From assembly GCA_963674625.2 (NCBI GenBank), contig CAXXXO010000004.1:248001-312000 (forward strand): a DNA stretch of 64,000 bases, in the 5' to 3' direction. Source of the DNA: JALHFZ01 sp963674625 (GTDB lineage: Bacteria > Synergistota > Synergistia > Synergistales > Aminobacteriaceae). The position numbers were made by a program, and so were the translations under genes. This document shows, one piece after another, positions 48,182-57,620 of the stretch. The notes beneath the pieces were generated by a model that saw nothing but the letters and a program-made list of their open reading frames with translations, made no database searches and had not been told where the DNA came from. Numbering within the stretch: position 1 is the stretch's first letter; the number at the start of each line of letters is the position of its first letter.

Positions 48182-50239
48182 TTACAGGCCCGCCGTATCG
48201 AGGATGAGTGCCACGTTCCCGTCGCCGAGAATGGTCGCCCCGCCTATTCCCCTGATTTTCGACAAAAATCTTCCCAGGGATTTGATCACGATATCCTGCT
48301 GGCCGATGAGCTCGTCCACAAGAAATCCTATGCGCGTACGCCCCGTCCGAACGACCACGACAGGGAATTCCGCCCGGTCTGTTCCCCCCTCCCGGGACGC
48401 CCCGAGAAGGCCGCCGAGATCGCTGAGGGTCAGTACATCTCCCCGGACGAGAACTGCGGGAGTTCCATGCACTGTCCTGACGTTCTCTCTCCGGACAAGA
48501 ATTGTCTCCTCCACGTTTTCCAGAGGAAGGGCGTAGGTCTCCCCTCCGACCCTCACCAGCAGGGCCAGGACAATGGCGAGGGTCAGGGGAAGTCTCAGAT
48601 AGACGCTCGTTCCCCGGCCCACTTCCGTGGAGACCTCGAACTGTCCTCCGAGGGATTCGACCTTCGACTTCACCGCATCCATGCCGACTCCCCTGCCCGA
48701 CACGTCCGTCACTTTTTCTGCCATGCTGAAGCCGGGGAGAAAAATGAGGTTCACCACGTCGTCATCGGACATGGTCAGGGATTCCTCTTCGCTTATCACC
48801 CCGTTTGCCAGTGCCTTGGCCCGGACCTTGGAGGCGTCGATCCCCTTGCCGTCATCCGTCACTTCGATGATGACGCCGCTTCCCTCCTGGTAGGCCGAGA
48901 TCCGGATCCGTCCCTTTTCATCTTTTCCTGCGCTCCGGCGAACCTCGGGAATCTCGATGCCGTGGTCGATGCAGTTGCGGATGATGTGCACCATGGGATC
49001 GCCGATCTCATCGATGACGGTCCGGTCGAGTTCCGTCTCCTGTCCTTCGAGGATAAGCTCGATCTCTTTTCCGAGGGTCCGCGAAAGGTCCCGCACGAGA
49101 CGGGGAAAGCGCTCGAAGATGAAGGACACGGGTACCATGCGGAGCTTTGTGACAAGCTCCTGGATGTCCCCTGAAATTCTCCCGAGCTGGGAAAGGGGTT
49201 CGTCGAACTCCCGAAGGCGGGTCTCCTGCACGAGCCGCTCGATGCGGGCCCGGCCGATGACGAGCTCACCCACGAGGTTCATGAGCTTGTCCAGCCGCCC
49301 GATGTCCACCCTGACAGTCTGGTGCAGTTTCTTCGAATTCTCGCCCCTGCCCTGACGGGGCGCGGGATGGAGTTCTCCCGCGGGGGGAGTTTCCCTGTTT
49401 TTTTCGGGCGTTTTCTCGCCGGAAGAAGACTGCCCGGATTTATCCTCCCGGCCGGGGTCCTCCGACGGGAAAGAAAAGTCCGATCCGAGCTCCTTCACCT
49501 CCACGGAGGCCACGTCGCTGATCCGGGCGGCGGCATCGTGTATTTCCCTTCCCGGCCGCGACGAGGCGATCCAGAGGGTAAAGTCAAGGGCAAATTCCTC
49601 GTTTTCGATGGACTCCACCGGGGGAACTGTCCGTATGATCTCCCCCATTTCCTCCAGGCGGTTCACCACCATAAAGGCCCTGGCAGCTTTGAGCAGGCAG
49701 TCGGGGGAGAGGCAGACCCGCGCTTCGTGAACGGAGAGGCCCATTTCCGCCGCATCCCGGATCCATTTCTTCTCATCTTCCGAAAGGGGAGAAGATCCGC
49801 CCGTCTTTTCGGAAAGCCTTCTCTCCGGGGCCGGAAGAGGGGCCTTCTGTCCCGCTGATGCGCTTCTCAGGGAGGCCGCAAGCTCTTCCGTTTCGACCGC
49901 TGAATCGTTTTCTCCTCCCCGGATGGAATCCACCATGATCTGGAGGGTATCCAGGGAGCGGAAGAGCAGATCGATGTCCTTCGGTGCGAGGGTATATTTT
50001 CCTTTTCGGACGGAATCGAGCATATCCTCCATGGCATGGGTGAGGTTCGCCATCTTCTGGAACCCCATTGTGGCGGACATACCCTTGAGGGTATGGGCAG
50101 AGCGGAATATCTCCGCAATGGCCTCCCCGTTTCCGGGATCTTTTTCGATGACCAGGATCAGGTCGTCAAGGTGTTTCAGGTTGTCTCCGGCCTCGTCGAG
50201 AAAGGGACCGAGATACTGGCTCATATCCAGGACAGTCAC
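48182..50239 (-). CDS. cheA: Chemotaxis sensor histidine kinase CheA
   Basis: A 685-residue CheA. P1 Hpt with phosphorylated His in FRSAHTLKGMSATMGF (about 45-60); P2-like linker; P3 dimerisation from VRVDIGRLDKLMNLVGELVI; P4 kinase with N-box RNCIDHGIEIPEVRRSAGK, G1 EVTDDGKGID, GRGVGMDAVKSKVESLGG and GRGTSVYLRLPLTLA; P5 CheW-like regulatory domain to the end. It phosphorylates CheY and CheB. cheW is not found next to it or elsewhere in the window, though usual in such operons. Confidence 0.97.
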   Translation of the reverse strand: MTVLDMSQYLGPFLDEAGDNLKHLDDLILVIEKDPGNGEAIAEIFRSAHTLKGMSATMGFQKMANLTHAMEDMLDSVRKGKYTLAPKDIDLLFRSLDTLQIMVDSIRGGENDSAVETEELAASLRSASAGQKAPLPAPERRLSEKTGGSSPLSEDEKKWIRDAAEMGLSVHEARVCLSPDCLLKAARAFMVVNRLEEMGEIIRTVPPVESIENEEFALDFTLWIASSRPGREIHDAAARISDVASVEVKELGSDFSFPSEDPGREDKSGQSSSGEKTPEKNRETPPAGELHPAPRQGRGENSKKLHQTVRVDIGRLDKLMNLVGELVIGRARIERLVQETRLREFDEPLSQLGRISGDIQELVTKLRMVPVSFIFERFPRLVRDLSRTLGKEIELILEGQETELDRTVIDEIGDPMVHIIRNCIDHGIEIPEVRRSAGKDEKGRIRISAYQEGSGVIIEVTDDGKGIDASKVRAKALANGVISEEESLTMSDDDVVNLIFLPGFSMAEKVTDVSGRGVGMDAVKSKVESLGGQFEVSTEVGRGTSVYLRLPLTLAIVLALLVRVGGETYALPLENVEETILVRRENVRTVHGTPAVLVRGDVLTLSDLGGLLGASREGGTDRAEFPVVVVRTGRTRIGFLVDELIGQQDIVIKSLGRFLSKIRGIGGATILGDGNVALILDTAGL

Positions 50240-50276
50240 GGCAGATCATCTCCAGCCTTGTAATTTCCCATAACCC

Positions 50277-51350
50277 TCATGCCCGAACGCTTCGGAGAAC
50301 AGCTTCAGGAATTGAACCGAGAGGAAGGAGTTCATCCACCACTCCAAGCTCCGCCGCAGATTTCGGCATTCCGTAGACGACGCAGGTTCCCCGGGATTCG
50401 GCGATTATGCATGATCCCCTGGCGTGCATGGCAGCGGCACCTTCGGCGCCGTCCCTCCCCATGCCCGTGAGAATGACCCCCACCGCCCTTCCGTTCGTAG
50501 CCTCCGCGACACTCAGGAAAAGAACGTTCGCCGAAGGCTTGACGGAAAGAACGGGAGGTCCGTCGTCAAGGCCGCAACAGAGAAGAGAGGGGCTCTTCCG
50601 CCGCACCACCATATGATACCCTCCCGGGGAGACGACCGCCAGCCCGGGACGAAGTTCCATTCCCTCCCTTCCTTCCTGCACGTCGAGAGCACAGAGAGAA
50701 TCGAGGCGCCGGGCGAAGGAAAGGGTGAAGTCCCTGGGCATGTGCTGTACGATGACTATGGGCACGGGGAAATCTCCGGGTATTTCCGACAATACGCTCT
50801 GAAGGGCTCTCGGCCCTCCAGTGGAGGCTGCCATGGCGACGATTTCGGGCCGAACCGTCTTTCCTGAAGGGAGGGGAGGAAAGACGGAGGATTTTTCCCT
50901 TCCGGAAGTTCCCTGCTCTGTCTCCTGGTATCGCTTGAAGATCCTGGCACCGCTCGCCGCAGCGACCTTATCGGAAAGTTCGCGGCCCAGGGCCTCCGTA
51001 TCGGCGAAATTATGCCCCGAGGGCTTGGCCACGAAGTCCACGGCCCCGGCGGAAAGGGCCCGAAGGGTCGTCTGGGCTCCCTCGGAAGTAAGGCTGCTGA
51101 CCATGATGACCGGCAGGGGGAACCGCCTCATGATCTCATCGAGGGTGGCGAGCCCGTCTTTTCTGGGCATTTCCACGTCAAGGGTCACAACGTCGGGTGA
51201 GAACTTTTCGATCTTCACCAGGGCGTCTTCACCGTCCCGAGCCGTTCCCGCCAGCTCTATCCTCGGATCGGCCGAGAGGAGGTCCCCCAGAACTTTTCTC
51301 ATGAAGGACGAATCGTCCACAACGAGCACCCGGATCTTCGGTCCGTTCAT
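50277..51350 (-). CDS. cheB: Chemotaxis response regulator methylesterase CheB
   Basis: A 357-residue two-domain protein. Receiver (1-125): VLVVDDSSFMRKVLGDLLSA with acceptor Asp in VVTLDVEMPRKDGLATLDEI. Methylesterase (about 165-357): Ser in AMAASTGGPRALQSVL, His in VQHMPRDFTLSFARRL, Asp in GMGRDGAEGAAAMH. Removes methyl groups from chemoreceptors. ATG 51350 overlaps the end of the PilZ gene by 4 bp. Confidence 0.96.
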   Translation of the reverse strand: MNGPKIRVLVVDDSSFMRKVLGDLLSADPRIELAGTARDGEDALVKIEKFSPDVVTLDVEMPRKDGLATLDEIMRRFPLPVIMVSSLTSEGAQTTLRALSAGAVDFVAKPSGHNFADTEALGRELSDKVAAASGARIFKRYQETEQGTSGREKSSVFPPLPSGKTVRPEIVAMAASTGGPRALQSVLSEIPGDFPVPIVIVQHMPRDFTLSFARRLDSLCALDVQEGREGMELRPGLAVVSPGGYHMVVRRKSPSLLCCGLDDGPPVLSVKPSANVLFLSVAEATNGRAVGVILTGMGRDGAEGAAAMHARGSCIIAESRGTCVVYGMPKSAAELGVVDELLPLGSIPEAVLRSVRA

Positions 51351-52048
51351 TGATCCCTCTCCTCCGGGGCACTCAGCCGGCCGGCAAGCTCCTGCTGACG
51401 GATAAAATTTCCGAGGATCTTCTCGACGAACCCCGGCATGGAATCGAAGGAAATCCCGAACTGGGCCGATTCGACCCCCTCAATCTTTTTCACGATTTTT
51501 CCCGTGAGAAAAAACCTTTTTTCCTGAAGGGCAATATGGACAAGATATCGATCCTTCTGAAGGCAGAGGGAATCCTGGGGCCGGAAGAGAGTGAAGCCGA
51601 TCCCTCCGAGGCTGATGTCCGTTGCGGTTATCTCTTTCCACATCTCGGTCTCAGGCTGCAGCCGCTCCCCCTCGAGCCGGAAGAGACCGGTCTTGAGAAG
51701 GCAGGGAACCCGCACGAAGAATCGTCTCTGGACCCGAAGGGCCTCGCTGACGGGCTTCACCCAGAGGAGCGGAATGCCTCCCCGGGGTACCCCCCGGGCA
51801 ACCACCGCCTCGGCCTGAAGTATTCCCTCCTCCGTTTCGACTTTCAGCTTGAACTGAACATTCCGCAGCACGGGCAAAAGGGCGCCCTTGAGCAGCGGAT
51901 GGGCGAGGGCGGCCATATTATCTTTCACGTCCTCGATGCGGGAAGGATAGATGCCCTTGTAGAGTCCCGCATCGATGGAGAGCAGGGCTTTCGCTCCGAT
52001 ATGGGCATTCAGGAAGGAGAGAAAGGCTGCCGGCTCCAGAGGCTTCAT
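51347..52048 (-). CDS. PilZ-domain flagellar brake protein (YcgR-like)
   Basis: A 233-residue protein with an N-terminal YcgR-like domain (1-105) and a C-terminal PilZ domain with the c-di-GMP motifs VQRRFFVRVPC (R-x-x-x-R) and ATDISLGGIGF (D-x-S-x-x-G). Predicted to bind c-di-GMP and slow the flagellar motor. It lies between flhG and cheB, with 4-bp overlap to cheB. Residue positions fit intact ligand binding. Confidence 0.9.
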   Translation of the reverse strand: MKPLEPAAFLSFLNAHIGAKALLSIDAGLYKGIYPSRIEDVKDNMAALAHPLLKGALLPVLRNVQFKLKVETEEGILQAEAVVARGVPRGGIPLLWVKPVSEALRVQRRFFVRVPCLLKTGLFRLEGERLQPETEMWKEITATDISLGGIGFTLFRPQDSLCLQKDRYLVHIALQEKRFFLTGKIVKKIEGVESAQFGISFDSMPGFVEKILGNFIRQQELAGRLSAPEERDQ

Positions 52049-52054
52049 GGAGGA

Positions 52055-52963
52055 TTACCCGAGCCCGAGCCCGCGGGCGAGACGGAAGAAAAAGGACTTG
52101 ATGCCTCTGCCGGAAAGGGCTTTTTCTTTCTCCTCAACCCCCAGAAGAGCATCCGCCATGGCGCCGACGGCACGGGATGCCCTCGAGTGGGGAAAAGCCT
52201 GCAGAAAAGGAGAGCGCATCTGGACGGCCCTGCGTACGGCCATGTCCGTGGGGAGGGCCCCGCCGTACGCCACGGTCAGTTCGAGGAACTGGCTGGCGGC
52301 CATCCGTACCCGGTCGGCCACCTCCCGCCCTTCCTCCTCCGAGGAGGTCATGTTGACCAGGAGGGTAACGTCGATTTTGCTTCTCGTGGCGATAGCCAGG
52401 GATTTAAGGACTCCGTAGGCATCCCTGATGGCCGTGGGCTCCGGAGTGGTGACGAGCAGGGTTGAGTCTGCAGCGACAGCGAAGGAGAGGGTATTTTTGT
52501 GAATTCCGGCCCCCGTATCGATGATCAGGATATCGGCTATTCCGTCGAGGACGGAGAGGCGGTCAATGAGCAGGGAAAGGGAGGGCTCGTCGAGATCGGC
52601 GAGTCCCTGGACTCCCGGCCCTCCCGGGAGAAGGAGGACAGATTCGGTGATGGGCATAAGGAGTTCCTCCACCGTTTTTTCACCCTTCACGAGGTGTGCG
52701 AGGGTATAGCGGGGGGAGATGCCGCAGAGAAGATCCACGTTCGCCATTCCGAGATCGGCGTCGAGGAGCACCACCCGCTTTCCCCTTCTGGCCATGGCCA
52801 GGGAGAGATTCACGGAGATATTGCTTTTGCCCACGCCCCCCTTGCCGCTCAGCACCGCCAGAGAGCGAAGACCGGAGAGTGACCTGGCGGGCCTGCGGTG
52901 AAGGTCCACCATGCGGCGCAGTTCCCCGGCCTGGTCGGCGAGAGGATTTGCGGCGTCATTCAC
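52055..52963 (-). CDS. flhG: Flagellar number regulator FlhG (MinD-like ATPase)
   Basis: A 302-residue MinD/ParA ATPase with deviant Walker A LAVLSGKGGVGKSNISVNL, LLDADLGMANVDLLCGI, and DILIIDTGAGIHKNTLSFAV; C-terminal amphipathic region for membrane binding. N-terminal NPLADQAGELRRMV resembles the FlhF-stimulating motif. Controls flagellar number with FlhF. It overlaps flhF by 8 bp. Confidence 0.94.
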   Translation of the reverse strand: MNDAANPLADQAGELRRMVDLHRRPARSLSGLRSLAVLSGKGGVGKSNISVNLSLAMARRGKRVVLLDADLGMANVDLLCGISPRYTLAHLVKGEKTVEELLMPITESVLLLPGGPGVQGLADLDEPSLSLLIDRLSVLDGIADILIIDTGAGIHKNTLSFAVAADSTLLVTTPEPTAIRDAYGVLKSLAIATRSKIDVTLLVNMTSSEEEGREVADRVRMAASQFLELTVAYGGALPTDMAVRRAVQMRSPFLQAFPHSRASRAVGAMADALLGVEEKEKALSGRGIKSFFFRLARGLGLG

Positions 52964-54326
52964 AGGCTTCTCTCCCCTCGTTCTTCAGAAGCATCTCCGC
53001 AAGACGGATTCCCGATGCGACCTCGATGTCGTTGGGAACATTCTGTCCCGTGGTAAAGAAGGAGGCAGGACGGGCAAAATCGAGCAGAATATTGAGCAGC
53101 GCACCGTAGGTCGTCGTCTCGTCGAGCTTCGTGAACAGAACATGGGAGAGGGGCACCACTCCCATGCGCTCCACCACGTCGAGCATATCCCGGTATTTCA
53201 TGTTTGCCGGAAGGGCGAGATGCACCGTATCCGGCAAAAAGGCGTCGTAAAGCGTCCGGAGCTCCTCGAGGCGCCGGCTGTCCTTCTGGGACCTGCCCGC
53301 CGTATCGAGAAGGACGAGATCCGGCTTTCCGTGCTTCGCGAGGATATCGGGGATCTCGGCAGCCTCGTAGACCACGTCCATGGGGACCCCGAGAATTTTC
53401 GCGTAGGTCCGCAGCTGCTCCACGGCCGCGATCCGGTAGGTGTCGGCGGTGAGAAGGAGAATATTCTTTTTCTCCCAGAGGGCATGTATTGCGGCGAGTT
53501 TCGCTATGGTCGTGGTCTTTCCCACTCCCGTGGGGCCGACGACCATGACCCGCGCCCCCCCGAGGGCATCCCAGGAGTTGTTGGCCGCGACGGAAATCCG
53601 TCCGCCGAGCCAGGAGACGAAATCCTTGTTTTCGGGGTTCTCCCTGAATTTACTGACGAGGCTGCGGGCATGTTCTTCACACACATCGGCGGAGAGAAGC
53701 CGGGAGACGAGTTCCCCCCCCTCGTTCCGGGGAAGGGCGGGAGCGGGATCGTATCGTTCGGTCTCGAGGCGCTTAAGTACTCTGTCGAGGCGCTGGGATA
53801 TCTCGTCGACCTCCTGCTGCAGCTTTCCCGCACCGTGGAAGGAGAGGGTGGATTTTTCCGCCGCAAGGGCTTTTCCCCTGGGGGAAATTTCGGTTATGTC
53901 CGCTGGTTCTTCGGGGATCTTTTTCTCCCTGTCCGGCGCCGGCTTCTGGGGAAGGGGAGTATACACTCCCCCGCTCGGAAGAGGCGGGGCGGGGGGCGGA
54001 GTTTTCTGGCCGTCGAGAAGGTCTTTTTCCCCCTCGCTCACACCTTCCGCCGGCGATCCCATGAGCTTTTTGATGTCGAGAAGCTTCTGAAAAGCCGCGA
54101 GACGCTCTTTTTTCTCGGTGTCCGTCTCCGGCTTCCGCTCCTCTTCAAGAATTGCGGCTGTCACCTTCAGAACGGTTCTGCGGAAAAACCCGAGGAAGCC
54201 GCCGACTTTGATCACCTGGGTAGAGAGAAGCACCGCGTCCCTTCCCAGGCGGTCTCCGGCTACCCGCAGCGCCTCAGCTTCATCTTTCGCCTGAAAGGTG
54301 ATCTGCGACTTGATCTTCATGGACAT
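52956..54326 (-). CDS. flhF: Flagellar placement SRP-type GTPase FlhF
   Basis: A 456-residue SRP-family GTPase. N-terminal basic domain (KIKSQITFQAKDEAEALRVA), a long Pro-rich linker (about 90-160), N domain, and G domain with VVGPTGVGKTTTIAKLAAIH (P-loop), LLTADTYRIAAVEQLRTYAK, VLLDTAGRSQKD, FTKLDETTTYG. ATG 54326 (MSMKIK) follows the flhA stop by 1 bp; the ATG two codons later is equally possible. Sets polar flagellar position. Confidence 0.94.
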   Translation of the reverse strand: MSMKIKSQITFQAKDEAEALRVAGDRLGRDAVLLSTQVIKVGGFLGFFRRTVLKVTAAILEEERKPETDTEKKERLAAFQKLLDIKKLMGSPAEGVSEGEKDLLDGQKTPPPAPPLPSGGVYTPLPQKPAPDREKKIPEEPADITEISPRGKALAAEKSTLSFHGAGKLQQEVDEISQRLDRVLKRLETERYDPAPALPRNEGGELVSRLLSADVCEEHARSLVSKFRENPENKDFVSWLGGRISVAANNSWDALGGARVMVVGPTGVGKTTTIAKLAAIHALWEKKNILLLTADTYRIAAVEQLRTYAKILGVPMDVVYEAAEIPDILAKHGKPDLVLLDTAGRSQKDSRRLEELRTLYDAFLPDTVHLALPANMKYRDMLDVVERMGVVPLSHVLFTKLDETTTYGALLNILLDFARPASFFTTGQNVPNDIEVASGIRLAEMLLKNEGREACE

Positions 54327-54327
54327 T

Positions 54328-56430
54328 CTATTCCACCATCCCCACGGATTTGAGCTGTGCGCCCTGCGATATTTCATTATAGGACAGAACGATCAGGCTT
54401 GGCAACGATCCCTCGAGAATCCTCCTGACGACGAGGCGTACATCGGGGTGAACGAGCAGAACGGGCTGATGCCCCTGCAGGGTCATTTCCTCGGCTGCCT
54501 TCGATACTGCGCTCAGGAGCTGCTGCACCTCCCTCGGATCGAGGGAAAACTGCCATCCGTGAAGGAGATCTCCTTCGATGGCGGCCTTTATCTTCGACTC
54601 CCAGTTCGGCGAAAGAGCCGCCACGGTGACGATCCCCTCTTCATCCTGGACTTTCAGGGTGAGGAGCCGGGTCAGGGATTCCCGGACCCGTTCCGTGAGA
54701 AAGTCCACGCTCCGGGAGACCTTCCCGTTGTCGGCGAGGCTTTCGAAGATGCTCACGAGGTCACGGATGGGAACCTGCTCTTTCACGAGGTTTTGAAGCA
54801 CTTTCTGAATTTCTCCCAGGGAAAGGGCCGAGAGAAGCTCCTCCACCACGGCAGGAGCGGCCTCCTTCACCATGTCGGTGAGCTTCTGCACTTCCTGGCG
54901 GGTGAGAAGGTCCGCACCGTAGCGTTTGATCACCTCGGAGAGGTGGGTGGCGAAGACCGAAGGAGCGTCCACCACGGTATATCCGAGGGATTCGGCCTTT
55001 TCCCGCATCTCCGGGGCGATCCACACCGCCGGAAGGCCGAAGGCGGGCTCCGTGGTGGGGATGCCCACCATCTCCTCCTCGGCGGACCCGGTGTTCATGG
55101 CGAGGTAATGATCCGGAAGAAGTTCTCCCCTGCCCGCCTCGGCTCCCCGTACCCGGAGGATGTATTCAGTGGGCTTGATCTGGATGTTGTCGCGGATACG
55201 GATGGGGGGGACGATGAGACCGAGCTCCATGGCCATCTGCTTTCTGATGGTCCCTATCCTGTCGAGCATATCCCCTCCCTGGGCCGGGTCCACGAGGGGG
55301 ATGACCGCATAGCCGATCTCCGCCTCCATGGGATCCACTGTGAGCAGGCGCATGACGTCCTCGGGAGAAGCCGGAGGGGACGGGTTTTTCTGCCCTTCGC
55401 CCCCTCCGGGGGATCTTCCCCGCTCTTTTTTGGACTCTTCCAGGGCCTCCTGGATCTTCCCCTCCCGGTAAACCCAGTACCCCATGAGACACAGGAAAGA
55501 GGCGAGCAGCAGAAAGGGGATCGTCGGGAGCCCCGGAACGATCCCAAGGGAAAAGAGAAGAATGGAGCCGATGAAAAGCGGCCGCGGATAGGCGGTGAGG
55601 GAGGAGAAGATCTCCCTCCCGAGATCCGTCTGCCCTGCGGCCCGGGTGACGATGACCCCGGTGGCTGTTGAGAAAAGAAGGGCGGGGATCTGGGAGACGA
55701 GCCCGTCTCCCACGGTGAGCAGGCTGTAGAGCCCCAGGGCCCGCTCGAGGGGAAGCCCCCTCTGGAGAACGCCGATGGCGAGTCCTCCCACGATGTTGAT
55801 GACCGTGATGATCAGTCCGGCGATGGCGTCGCCCTTCACGAACTTCGAGGCGCCGTCCATGGAACCGTAGAAATCGGCCTCCCGCTGTATGGTGAGCCGC
55901 CGGTCTTTCGCCCCGGCCTCGTCGATGAGCCCGGCGTTGAGATCCGCGTCGATTGCCATCTGTTTTCCCGGCATGGCGTCGAGGGTGAACCGGGCCGCCA
56001 CCTCCGCCACCCGCTCGGCTCCCTTCGTGATAACCACAAACTGGATGATGACGAGGATGAGAAAGACCACTGCGCCTACCACATAGTTTCCCCCCACGAC
56101 GAAGTTGCCGAATGCGCTGACGACCTGTCCCGCGTTTCCGTTCAGAAGGATCAGCCGGGTGGTGGAGACGTTCAGGGCGAGGCGGAAGAGCGTGACGATG
56201 AGCAGCATGGTGGGAAAGGCGGCGAGGTCGAGGGCCCTGCGGGCATAGAAGGTGGAAAGGAGCACCACGACGCCTATGGTGATGTTCATGGAGAGGAGGA
56301 TGTCCAGCAGCCACGTGGGCAGAGGGATGATCATCATGACCACGATGAGGATCACGAGACCTGCCATGCCGATGTCCGAGTAGTGAAGCATTTTTTTGAA
56401 CGGCGACATGCGGGTCGTCGATTCAGCCAT
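54328..56430 (-). CDS. flhA: Flagellar export gate protein FlhA
   Basis: A 700-residue export-gate component with about eight N-terminal membrane helices (20-310), the conserved FHIPEP-type loop (VEVAARFTLDAMPGKQMAID, GAKDRRLTIQREADFYGSMD), a linker, and a C-terminal cytoplasmic domain (about 360-700) that docks chaperones. AAGGAGGGG precedes the ATG. Together with FlhB, FliP, FliQ and FliR it forms the type III export gate. Confidence 0.97.
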   Translation of the reverse strand: MAESTTRMSPFKKMLHYSDIGMAGLVILIVVMMIIPLPTWLLDILLSMNITIGVVVLLSTFYARRALDLAAFPTMLLIVTLFRLALNVSTTRLILLNGNAGQVVSAFGNFVVGGNYVVGAVVFLILVIIQFVVITKGAERVAEVAARFTLDAMPGKQMAIDADLNAGLIDEAGAKDRRLTIQREADFYGSMDGASKFVKGDAIAGLIITVINIVGGLAIGVLQRGLPLERALGLYSLLTVGDGLVSQIPALLFSTATGVIVTRAAGQTDLGREIFSSLTAYPRPLFIGSILLFSLGIVPGLPTIPFLLLASFLCLMGYWVYREGKIQEALEESKKERGRSPGGGEGQKNPSPPASPEDVMRLLTVDPMEAEIGYAVIPLVDPAQGGDMLDRIGTIRKQMAMELGLIVPPIRIRDNIQIKPTEYILRVRGAEAGRGELLPDHYLAMNTGSAEEEMVGIPTTEPAFGLPAVWIAPEMREKAESLGYTVVDAPSVFATHLSEVIKRYGADLLTRQEVQKLTDMVKEAAPAVVEELLSALSLGEIQKVLQNLVKEQVPIRDLVSIFESLADNGKVSRSVDFLTERVRESLTRLLTLKVQDEEGIVTVAALSPNWESKIKAAIEGDLLHGWQFSLDPREVQQLLSAVSKAAEEMTLQGHQPVLLVHPDVRLVVRRILEGSLPSLIVLSYNEISQGAQLKSVGMVE

Positions 56431-56465
56431 CCTGTCCCCTCCTTCCTTTTTTGTTCCGGTCTATT

Positions 56466-57620
56466 CTACATGAAAACCGGGGTGCGCCGAACCTCTCCCT
56501 CTTCCGGGGCATTTCCCCCGGGAGGAACGGGCCGTTTTTTCGGAGGCTCCTTCATCTTGTAGACAAAGGCGAGGACCTCGGCGACGGCCTTGTAGAGCTC
56601 TTCGGGGACGGCGTCCCCCGGTTCGAGGGTTTCAAAGAGCGCCCGTGCAAGAGGCTTGTTCTCCACAAGCGGTATGCCGTGCTCCGCGGCGATCTCCCTG
56701 ATTTTCGATGCCAGGTGGCCGCTTCCCATGGCGCTGACCACCGGGGCCTCCATGATCTCCCGGTCGTATTCCAGGGCCACGGCGAGACGGGTGGGGTTCG
56801 TGATAACCACGTCGGCCTTCGGTACGGAGGACATCATCCTGCTCCGGGCCATCTCCCGCTGTTTCTGCCGGATCTTGCTGCGGATCTGGGGGTCTCCCTC
56901 CATCTGCTTGTACTCTTCCTTCAGTTCCTGCTTGCTCATTTTGATGGACCGCTCGAATTCCCACTTCTGGTAGACGTAGTCGAAGACGGCGATCACAAGA
57001 AGCAGAAAGGCCAGCCGGAAAGAGAGGTTCATGAGCTTTTTCAAAAGTATGGGTATGGCATGTTCGAGGGGAAGGCGTATGGCCTGGACCATCTCGGGGG
57101 TATCTTTCCGTAGGGAAAAATAGATGACAAGGGCGAAAAGGGCCGCCTTCATGAGTCCCTTCACCATCTCCACGAGGGACCGCAGGGAGAGGACCTTCTT
57201 GAGCCCCGAGACGGGGTTGAAGCGGTCCATTTTCGGAGCGAGGGGCTTGGCCGTGAGGGTGAAGCCCACCTGGGATACGGTGACGAGCAGAGCCCCGAGA
57301 GATGCGGCGATCCCGAGGGGAAACCATGGAAGCATTGAGGCCGGTACGGCTTCGGCCTGAAGAAGGGAAAACCACCCGTCCTGCAGAAGGGTTTTTTCTC
57401 CCATGAAGGCTATGACCTCCCGGGTGAAGGACAGTACGAAGGTGAACATGTACCGCCCGAAGACCATCAGGGCAAAGAGCCCCGTAAGAATCACCACGGC
57501 GGCGCCGAGATCCTGGCTCTTGGCGACCCTTCCCTCCTCCCGTTCTTTTCTCCGTTTCTTCGGAGTGGCCGGTTCGGTCCTCTCCTGGGAGAAAAACTGA
57601 AGGTCGAAGGTCACCGCCAT
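56466..57620 (-). CDS. flhB: Flagellar export switch protein FlhB
   Basis: A 384-residue protein: cytoplasmic N-terminus with DLQFFSQERTEPATPKKRRK, four membrane helices (about 35-215), and the C-terminal autocleavage domain. The cleavage motif reads VVITNPTRLAVALEYD: the Asn-Pro bond and Thr are kept, but the usual His of NPTH is Arg. ATG 57620 overlaps the fliR stop by 10 bp; a longer open frame upstream is not coding. Switches secretion from rod/hook to filament type. Confidence 0.95.
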   Translation of the reverse strand: MAVTFDLQFFSQERTEPATPKKRRKEREEGRVAKSQDLGAAVVILTGLFALMVFGRYMFTFVLSFTREVIAFMGEKTLLQDGWFSLLQAEAVPASMLPWFPLGIAASLGALLVTVSQVGFTLTAKPLAPKMDRFNPVSGLKKVLSLRSLVEMVKGLMKAALFALVIYFSLRKDTPEMVQAIRLPLEHAIPILLKKLMNLSFRLAFLLLVIAVFDYVYQKWEFERSIKMSKQELKEEYKQMEGDPQIRSKIRQKQREMARSRMMSSVPKADVVITNPTRLAVALEYDREIMEAPVVSAMGSGHLASKIREIAAEHGIPLVENKPLARALFETLEPGDAVPEELYKAVAEVLAFVYKMKEPPKKRPVPPGGNAPEEGEVRRTPVFM

